A stretch of 39,643 nt of DNA from an uncultured Roseovarius sp. (GTDB lineage Bacteria; Pseudomonadota; Alphaproteobacteria; Rhodobacterales; Rhodobacteraceae): positions 1-39,643 of the forward strand of contig CAKSUL010000014.1 in assembly GCA_934501475.1 (NCBI GenBank). Direction: 5' to 3'. Both the position numbers and the translations under genes were made by a program. Numbering within the stretch: the first letter of the stretch is position 1; each line of letters starts with the position of its first letter. Under the pieces are notes generated by a model. The model ran no database searches, had not been told where the DNA came from, and saw only the letters and a program-made list of their open reading frames with translations. This document shows, piece by piece, positions 34,175 through 39,643 of the stretch.

Positions 34175-34846
34175 TTAACGGCAGATTCCCTCGACCTTGA
34201 CCCCTTCCCAGGGCAGGGCGATCTCATCGGGGATGTTCAGATCCTGCAGCGGGAACGTGTCGCGCAACATGCTCTCCAGTCGTTTGGTGCGCGGCGCGTC
34301 CGGGTCCAGCGCGGCACAGCAGACATATTCCTCGACGATGCTGGCCTGTTGCTCATAGGCATAATCCAGAAACCGGTTATTCGTATCGACATCAAAGAGA
34401 TAGGGGTCGTCCGTCGTGGTATGCTCGCGCATCGCGCGCAGCGGTGAATACCCGGTCAGACGGCGGTTCTGCCATTGCCAGACATGGGTGATCTCATGGG
34501 AAAAAATCATCGCCTCGATCAGGTAGAGACGTGTCGGATCGCCGATCAGGTAATCGTCCAGATAGTAATCATCCGTAAAGAAAACCTTGTTATGCAAGGC
34601 AATGGCCGCCGGGCCGACGGTCACCATGTCGGTCGTGGGCTCGGGCAGAATCCGCTCCCGGCAGGCAAGGCGCGGGCGTTTCTGGCGTTTATAGGTGACA
34701 GACCTCAATGGCGCGCCGGGGATCAGGCGGATGACGTCGGTGTCGATGCTGTCCCCATGCATCCGGCTGGCGAAACCTTTCTCGGCAGGCGTCAGCGGGC
34801 GACCACAGGCCGTGAGGATGAGAAAAAGGAGAAGGGCAAGACGCAT
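34175..34846 (-). CDS. Lipoprotein with HExxH zinc-peptidase motif
   Basis: A 223-residue predicted lipoprotein (lipobox LTAC, Cys14). SHEITHVWQWQ (HExxH at residues 117-121) matches the zinc site of DUF4157-type putative peptidases, with a possible third ligand in YAYEQQASIVEEY. Two further pairs of cysteines occur (LACRERI, VCCAALD and EGICR). The ATG at 34846 was chosen for the signal sequence; the ribosome binding site is weak. It is convergent with the cytochrome gene. Proteolytic activity and substrate are untested inferences. Confidence 0.8.
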   Translation of the reverse strand: MRLALLLFLILTACGRPLTPAEKGFASRMHGDSIDTDVIRLIPGAPLRSVTYKRQKRPRLACRERILPEPTTDMVTVGPAAIALHNKVFFTDDYYLDDYLIGDPTRLYLIEAMIFSHEITHVWQWQNRRLTGYSPLRAMREHTTTDDPYLFDVDTNNRFLDYAYEQQASIVEEYVCCAALDPDAPRTKRLESMLRDTFPLQDLNIPDEIALPWEGVKVEGICR

Positions 34847-34953
34847 CACGACAGGTTGGCCCGTTTGCAGATCGGGGTGAAACGCATTTCGGCGCTCATG
34901 ATATCGGCGCACGGGCGATGAAACGCGCGCGGCCCGCGCATCCGGGCCGACGC

Positions 34954-36909
34954 TCAGACATCCAGTTCCTCGACGAACCGGGCGTTTTCCTGAATATACT
35001 GGAAGCGCAGCTCGGGTTTCTTGCCCATCAGGCGTTCCACCAGGTCGCCGGTTTCGCCCGGTTCATCCTCATCTATCGTCACCCTGATCAGCTTTCTGGT
35101 GGCGGGGTTCATGGTGGTGTCCTTCAGATCCTTGGCATCCATTTCCCCCAGACCCTTGAAGCGCGAGACATCGATCTTGCCCTTGCCGCCCAGCCCCTTT
35201 GCCATCCATAGATCGCGCTCGGCCTCATCCACGCAATAGACGCGGTGCGCCCCCTGGCTGAGCCGGTAAAGCGGCGGACAGGCCAGATAGAGATGCCCGG
35301 CGTCGATCATCGGGCGCATCTGGGTGAAAAAGAACGTCATCAACAGCGCCGCGATATGCGCGCCATCGACATCGGCATCGGTCATGATGATGATCTTGTC
35401 ATACCGCAGATCATCCAGCTTGAACCGGCTGCCCAGCCCCACGCCCAGGGCCTGGGACAGGTCGCTGATCTCCTGGTTGCTGCCCAGTTTGGATGAGGCC
35501 GCGCCCAGCACGTTCAGGATCTTGCCGCGCAGCGGCAACAGCGCCTGGTTGACCCGGTTGCGCGCCATCTTGGCCGACCCGCCCGCGCTGTCGCCTTCGA
35601 CGATGAACAGTTCGGTGCCGTCGCGCGTGTTCGACGAACAATCCACCAGCTTGCCGGGCAGGCGCAGCTTCTTGGTGGCGGTCTTGCGCTGCGTCTCCTT
35701 TTCCTGCCGGCGGCGCAACCGCTCTTCGGCGCGCAGGACAAGGAAATCCAGAATGGCCCCGGCGGATTTGGTATCGGCCGCCAGCCAGTTGTCGAAATGG
35801 TCGCGCACCGCGTTTTCGACCATGCGCTGCGCCTCGACCGTGGCCAGACGATCCTTGGTCTGGCCGACGAATTCCGGCTCGCGGATGAAGCAGGACACCA
35901 GCGCCCCGGCCCCCGTCAACAGGTCCTCACGGGTGATCTGCTGGGATTTCTTGTTGTTGACCAGATCGCCATAGGCCTTGATCCCCTTGAGGATCGCGGC
36001 CCAGAACCCGGCCTCATGGGTGCCGCCCTCGGGCGTGGGAACCGTGTTGCAATAGGACTGGATGAAGCCGTCGCGCGCCGGTGTCCAGTTGATGGCCCAT
36101 TCCACCTTGCCCGGCACGTTGAACTTTTCAAACGACACCGACCCCGCGAACGGCGCCTCGGCATAGGTGCTGGCCCCGGCAAATGTCTCGCTCAGATAAT
36201 CGGACAGCCCGCCGGGGAAATGGAATTTCGCCTCCAGCGGCGTCTCGCCGTCATTGATCCCGGTTTTCCAGCGGATTTCGACGCCCGAGAACAGATAGGC
36301 CTTCGAGCGCGCCATCTTGAACAGCCGCGCAGGTTTCAGCGCAAGCGTGCCGAATATCTCGGGGTCGGGGTGAAAGGTGACAGAGGTGCCGCGCCGGTTG
36401 GGCGCCGCGCCGATCTTCTCCAGTTTCCCCTGCGGCAGGCCCCGCGAAAACTCAAGCGCGAAAAGCTCCTTGTTGCGGGCCACTTCGACGCGCAGATGGT
36501 CCGACAGCGCATTCACCACCGATGACCCTACCCCGTGCAATCCGCCCGAGGTCTGATAGCTGTCGCCGGAAAACTTGCCGCCCGCGTTCAGCGTGCAAAA
36601 GATGATCTCCAGCGCCGATTTCGACGGGTCCTTGGGATGCGGTCCGGTGGGGATGCCCCGGCCATTGTCGCGCACGCTGACATGGCCATTGTCGTGCAAC
36701 TCGACCTCGATCCATGTGGCGTGCCCCGCCACGGCCTCGTCCATCGAGTTGTCGATGATCTCGGCCACCATGTGATGCAGCGCGCGGTCATCCTTGCCGC
36801 CGATATACATGCCGGGGCGCAGGCGGACATGCTCCATGTCCTCCAGAACCTGGATGGATGAGGCATCATAATCACCCGAGGATGTGGTGGCGTCGAGAAG
36901 ATCGGACAT
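34954..36909 (-). CDS. parE: DNA topoisomerase IV subunit B
   Basis: This is the ATPase subunit of topoisomerase IV, which decatenates daughter chromosomes. The 651-residue protein has the GHKL ATPase domain with VRLRPGMYIGG, NGRGIPTGPHP and GGLHGVGSSVVNAL. The TOPRIM domain has VEGDSAGGSAKMARNR and MTDADVDGAHIAALLM. It is shorter than a GyrB and lacks the GyrB insert, supporting ParE. The ATG at 36909 begins MSDLLDATTSSGDYD; the 23 codons upstream are open but not family-like. parC is not in the window. Confidence 0.94.
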   Translation of the reverse strand: MSDLLDATTSSGDYDASSIQVLEDMEHVRLRPGMYIGGKDDRALHHMVAEIIDNSMDEAVAGHATWIEVELHDNGHVSVRDNGRGIPTGPHPKDPSKSALEIIFCTLNAGGKFSGDSYQTSGGLHGVGSSVVNALSDHLRVEVARNKELFALEFSRGLPQGKLEKIGAAPNRRGTSVTFHPDPEIFGTLALKPARLFKMARSKAYLFSGVEIRWKTGINDGETPLEAKFHFPGGLSDYLSETFAGASTYAEAPFAGSVSFEKFNVPGKVEWAINWTPARDGFIQSYCNTVPTPEGGTHEAGFWAAILKGIKAYGDLVNNKKSQQITREDLLTGAGALVSCFIREPEFVGQTKDRLATVEAQRMVENAVRDHFDNWLAADTKSAGAILDFLVLRAEERLRRRQEKETQRKTATKKLRLPGKLVDCSSNTRDGTELFIVEGDSAGGSAKMARNRVNQALLPLRGKILNVLGAASSKLGSNQEISDLSQALGVGLGSRFKLDDLRYDKIIIMTDADVDGAHIAALLMTFFFTQMRPMIDAGHLYLACPPLYRLSQGAHRVYCVDEAERDLWMAKGLGGKGKIDVSRFKGLGEMDAKDLKDTTMNPATRKLIRVTIDEDEPGETGDLVERLMGKKPELRFQYIQENARFVEELDV

Positions 36910-37059
36910 GGAGGTGCTGCTCTGCTGGTTTTTTGGTTGACCGTGATTATGACAGACAGGAGCCAGCGGGGGAAGCAACTAGCGCAGGATACGCCGCACC
37001 CGCGTCCGATTTATCGCCCCACCGCGACAGCGGCGCGCCGATGCCGGCAAAACCCCGTA

Positions 37060-37350
37060 TCACGCCGCCCCCGGCAAGGTCCAGAACAGCGGGCGCAACA
37101 GTTGCAGGGCAAAGACCGCGACAGTCAGCCAAAGCAACCGCCGCCGCGCGGCCCGGTGACGGGGCGCACGCACGAAATCCGCGAAACCGGCCAATGTCAC
37201 CCGCGCCCCCGGAAACACCCGGCCGCTGCGGCGCTGCTCCGCGCCGCTGGCCTCGCGCATGAGCGTGAACAGACAGCGAAGCATCTGAACGGCCCAGAGC
37301 AGAAACGCGCCCCCGACAATGCCCAGCCAGACGATCGCAAGCGGGGTCAT
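37060..37350 (-). CDS. Small two-pass membrane protein, function unknown
   Basis: A 96-residue protein with two hydrophobic segments (PLAIVWLGIVGGAFLLWAVQ, residues about 3-22, and LLWLTVAVFALQLLRPLFW near the C-terminus). A basic middle part (FVRAPRHRAARRR) is predicted to face the cytoplasm. I recognise no family. It is divergent from the EamA transporter gene, and copy 2 of the dispersed motif lies between them. Confidence 0.6.
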   Translation of the reverse strand: MTPLAIVWLGIVGGAFLLWAVQMLRCLFTLMREASGAEQRRSGRVFPGARVTLAGFADFVRAPRHRAARRRLLWLTVAVFALQLLRPLFWTLPGAA

Positions 37351-37444
37351 GTCCGCACCCGATGTCGTGTATGTGCACTACATAAAAAGGAAATCTTCAC
37401 GCCGCTACCCTCCAGAATGACGCAATACCCGAACGCGCCGCGGT

Positions 37445-37478
37445 GCTTCTTCTTGCATCAAATATCCCCGCCGGAGGC
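37445..37478 (-). repeat. Dispersed intergenic motif, copy 2
   Basis: On the minus strand this reads GCCTCCGGCGGGGATATTT, then a short spacer, then GCAAGAAGAAGC, matching copy 1 at 8319 across both blocks. Here it sits in the divergent region between the small membrane protein and transporter genes. Confidence 0.75.
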
Positions 37479-37544
37479 ACCCGCACAAGCCACATGCGCG
37501 AACGGTGCTTTACTTTCACGCCGCGCCGTCCAAGAACATGTGCC

Positions 37545-38429
37545 ATGACCGATCAATCCAAAGGTTTGCTGATCACCAGCCTTGGCGTCCTGTGCGTCGT
37601 GCCGGATTCGCTGTTCGTGCGGCTGATCGAGGCCGATCCGCTGACCATCACGTTCTTTCGCTCCGTGATCGCGGGCAGCCTGATCCTGTTCGGGGTGCTT
37701 GTCGTGCAGGGGGTGTCAGGCTTTCGCGCATTGGCGGGCAGCGGGCGGGCAGGGGTGATCTATACCTGCCTGATCGCGCTCACCTCACCGGGATTCGTGC
37801 TCGCCGTCAGCCTGACCAGCGTGGCCAATGTGGTGTTCATTTTTGCGTCGATCCCGATCTTTGCCGCCATCCTCAGCCGGATATTCCTGGGCGAGGCGAT
37901 CCGCGCGCGCATGGTCTGGACCATGGCGGTGGTGCTGATCGGGTTGGGGATCATCGCCTATGGCTCAAGCGAATCGCAGATATCGTCCTGGAAGGGCGAT
38001 CTGGTCGCGCTGGCGGTGTCGCTCAGCTTTGCCTGCGCGCTGACGGCGGTGCGCAAGGTGCGTAACGTGTCGATGATCCCGGCGATTCCGCTGGCCTTTC
38101 TCGGGGGGGCATTGGTGATATGGCCGTTCATCACCCCCGCCCCCGTGATCGTGGCGCAATGGCCGCTGTTGCTGGGGCATGGCGTGTTCATCGCCTGCTC
38201 GACCCCGCTGCTGACATTGGGGCCGCGCTATATCAGTTCGGCCGAGGTGGCATTGCTGATCCTGCTGGAATCGGTGCTGGCACCGATCCTGGTCTGGGCG
38301 GTTGTCGGTGAGGATCCGGGCCGATGGGCGATCTTCGGGGGGGCGGTGGTGATCGGCGCGCTGTTCGTGTCCAACATGATCGCCTTGCGCCGCAGGGCCG
38401 GCGGGCGCGCCTTGCCGCGACGGGCGTGA
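37545..38429 (+). CDS. DMT superfamily transporter (EamA domain)
   Basis: A 294-residue inner-membrane protein with two EamA repeats and about ten hydrophobic segments. The first repeat has VVPDSLFVRLIEADPLTITF, FFRSVIAGSLILFGV and LGEAIRARMVWTMAVVLIG; the second has EVALLILLESVLAPILVWAV. Family members export or import small metabolites, often amino acids, but the substrate cannot be predicted. The ATG at 37545 (MTDQSKGLLITSLG) fits the first membrane segment; the upstream frame runs through the dispersed motif. It converges with mipZ. Confidence 0.9.
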   Translation: MTDQSKGLLITSLGVLCVVPDSLFVRLIEADPLTITFFRSVIAGSLILFGVLVVQGVSGFRALAGSGRAGVIYTCLIALTSPGFVLAVSLTSVANVVFIFASIPIFAAILSRIFLGEAIRARMVWTMAVVLIGLGIIAYGSSESQISSWKGDLVALAVSLSFACALTAVRKVRNVSMIPAIPLAFLGGALVIWPFITPAPVIVAQWPLLLGHGVFIACSTPLLTLGPRYISSAEVALLILLESVLAPILVWAVVGEDPGRWAIFGGAVVIGALFVSNMIALRRRAGGRALPRRA

Positions 38430-38453
38430 AGCTGAGCGCGGCAGACGTCGCCG

Positions 38454-39263
38454 TTAAAAATCCACCTCGACGCCGGGCAGGTTCAGCGCCTTGATCAGGT
38501 CGCGCAATTCCTGACGTGCGGCGACGTTCGAGATGTTCAATTGCTTGACGCCCACATCCTTGAGATCCAGCAGGGTCAGCCCGCGCGGGAACAATTCGCG
38601 AAAGATCACCCGCTCGTTAAAGCCGGGGGCGGTGCGGAAGCCGATGCGCTTGGCCAGGTTTTCCAGCGCCGCGCCCATCTTTTTCTTGTTCACCATCTGC
38701 TGTGCGCCCATCCGGTTGCGCACCACCACCCAGTCGATCGCCTTGAGACCGGCCTGCGCGCGCAATTGCCGCGCGTTCCAGACCATTTCGGAATAGACTG
38801 ATGGCTTGAGGATCTTGCGCCCGTCCGCGTCGATATGGGCCAGCAGGTCGAAATCGACGAAACTGTCATTCAGCGGCGTGATCAGCGTGTCGGCCAGCGA
38901 ATGCGCCACCTGGCTGAGGCGGGTATGCGATCCGGGGCAGTCGATCACGATGAAATCGCTGTCGGGTTCCAGCGTCGCCACCGCCTCCGAGAGGCGGCGG
39001 TCATAGACGTTTTCGCCGGGTTGCAGGCTGGCCTGATCGACCTCGGGAAGATCGTGGTAAAACGGGCCGGGCAGGGACAGGCCGGACTTGTCCAGAAACC
39101 TGCGCCGGTTTTCGACATAGCGACCAAAGGTTTTTTGCCGCAGATCCAGATCCAGCGCGCTGACCGTGTGGCCCATCCGCGCCAATGCGGTCGCCACATG
39201 CATCGACACGGTCGATTTGCCCGCGCCGCCCTTTTCGTTTCCGACGACGATGATATGCGCCAT
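38454..39263 (-). CDS. mipZ: Division plane positioning ATPase MipZ
   Basis: A ParA/MinD-type ATPase that forms a gradient from the chromosome origin via ParB and blocks FtsZ assembly near the poles. The 269-residue protein starts MAHIIVVGNEKGGAGKSTVS, with the deviant Walker A (KGGAGKST) including the signature lysine. It continues with DLDLRQKTFGRYVENR and FIVIDCPGSHTRLSQ. This family is restricted to alphaproteobacteria that lack MinCD. It follows dnaJ's direction with a 106-base upstream gap and is convergent with the transporter gene. Confidence 0.94.
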   Translation of the reverse strand: MAHIIVVGNEKGGAGKSTVSMHVATALARMGHTVSALDLDLRQKTFGRYVENRRRFLDKSGLSLPGPFYHDLPEVDQASLQPGENVYDRRLSEAVATLEPDSDFIVIDCPGSHTRLSQVAHSLADTLITPLNDSFVDFDLLAHIDADGRKILKPSVYSEMVWNARQLRAQAGLKAIDWVVVRNRMGAQQMVNKKKMGAALENLAKRIGFRTAPGFNERVIFRELFPRGLTLLDLKDVGVKQLNISNVAARQELRDLIKALNLPGVEVDF

Positions 39264-39369
39264 AACCCCGAACCCTTTGACTGCACCGTCATGTGCGGCA
39301 CTTCACGGCACCCTATATTGCGGCGCAGCGATTGGGAAGTGCGGCGCTGACCCTCAGCGCCGCGAATGT

Positions 39370-39643
39370 TCAGCTTTTCATGCTGTCCCAGAAGGATTTC
39401 ACCGATGAGAAGAAGCTTTTGCTCTCGGGGTTGTTGTCTTCGGACATGGCCTCGAATTCGCGCAGCAGTTCCTTTTGCCTGGACGTGAGGTTCACCGGGG
39501 TCTCGACCGCGAGTTCGATGAACATGTCGCCATGCCCGCCGCCGCGCAGGGCCGGCATCCCCTTTGATCGCAGGCGCATCTGGCGTCCGGATTGGCTTCC
39601 GGCGGGGATCTTCACGCGGCTGCGCCCGCCGTCGATGGTGGGC
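39370..39643 (-). CDS. dnaJ: Chaperone protein DnaJ, C-terminal fragment (runs off the right edge)
   Basis: The last 90 residues of DnaJ are visible. They include KIPAGSQSGRQMRLRSKGMP and GDMFIELAVETPVNLTSRQK from the C-terminal substrate-binding domain, and the tail SFFSSVKSFWDSMKS. The J-domain and zinc region lie beyond the window. The final helix resembles proteobacterial DnaJ ends. dnaK is not visible here. Confidence 0.9.
   Translation of the reverse strand, partial: PTIDGGRSRVKIPAGSQSGRQMRLRSKGMPALRGGGHGDMFIELAVETPVNLTSRQKELLREFEAMSEDNNPESKSFFSSVKSFWDSMKS

Noticed and set aside
1..39643. CRISPR arrays, tRNA and rRNA genes, and insertion sequences.
   Set aside because: No regularly spaced repeats, cloverleaf-like segments, rRNA cores or transposase genes were recognised by eye; a covariance-model scan would be needed to exclude a missed tRNA.

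Overview
The window reads as a chromosomal segment of a high-GC alphaproteobacterium of the Rhodobacteraceae/Roseobacteraceae type. Pointers to this are a fused ATP sulfurylase/APS kinase, phosphatidylcholine synthase (Pcs), the cell-division ATPase MipZ, class I (archaeal-type) lysyl-tRNA synthetase, a DUF1127 small protein, Hint-domain proteins, sulfopyruvate decarboxylase ComDE, and a recurring intergenic motif (core CTCCGGCGGGGATATTT). No species name can be given from the sequence alone. About 46 protein genes were identified. Two are cut by the window edges: sat/cysC on the left and dnaJ on the right. No rRNA, tRNA, CRISPR array, insertion sequence or prophage was seen.

Layout. 1-3.7 kb: sat/cysC (partial), rraB-like gene, trxB, and a divergent lrp/asnC regulator. 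3.7-5 kb: a Hint-domain protein and a 49-residue basic protein. 5.1-7.9 kb: the minus-strand overlapping operon lgt > midA-like > pgeF, with a divergent ubiK-type gene. 8.2-10.6 kb: an exported hypothetical protein, then usp > comD > comE on the minus strand. 10.9-13.4 kb: ychF, and divergently trpA with an overlapping ogt-type gene. 13.4-15.8 kb: pcs, xerC and DUF484 on the minus strand. 16-16.9 kb: a lone HNH endonuclease with a putative PUA-like reader domain, the most accessory-looking gene here. 17-21.4 kb: fsa, and divergently priA, prmA and a small membrane protein. 21.4-22.2 kb: terminators, a DUF1127 gene with a possible 3'-UTR small RNA and a possible upstream ORF. 22.2-24.4 kb: the ruvC-ruvA-ruvB operon. 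24.4-27.4 kb: GFA-family protein, TIGR03862-like flavoprotein and MscS-type channel. 27.6-29.7 kb: divergent hemE and hemC. 29.8-31.4 kb: FAD-linked 2-hydroxyacid dehydrogenase behind a stand-alone Lrp/AsnC effector domain. 31.5-34.9 kb: TerB-like protein, lysS, lipoprotein cytochrome c, HExxH lipoprotein. 35-39.6 kb: parE, small membrane protein, EamA transporter, mipZ and dnaJ (partial).

Most of this is core housekeeping: DNA repair and recombination (ruvCAB, xerC, priA, ogt), topology and division (parE, mipZ), heme synthesis (hemC, hemE), envelope biogenesis (lgt, pgeF, pcs) and sulfur assimilation. Several neighbours share ATGA-type overlaps and are probably translationally coupled: midA/pgeF, lgt/midA, DUF484/xerC, comD/comE, ruvC/ruvA and mscS/flavoprotein.

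I found no clear multi-gene undescribed system. The best leads are the HNH protein as a possible modified-DNA restriction enzyme, the region around DUF1127, the dispersed intergenic motif, a Hint domain lacking its usual catalytic cysteine, and short tandem repeats just upstream of comD and prmA.
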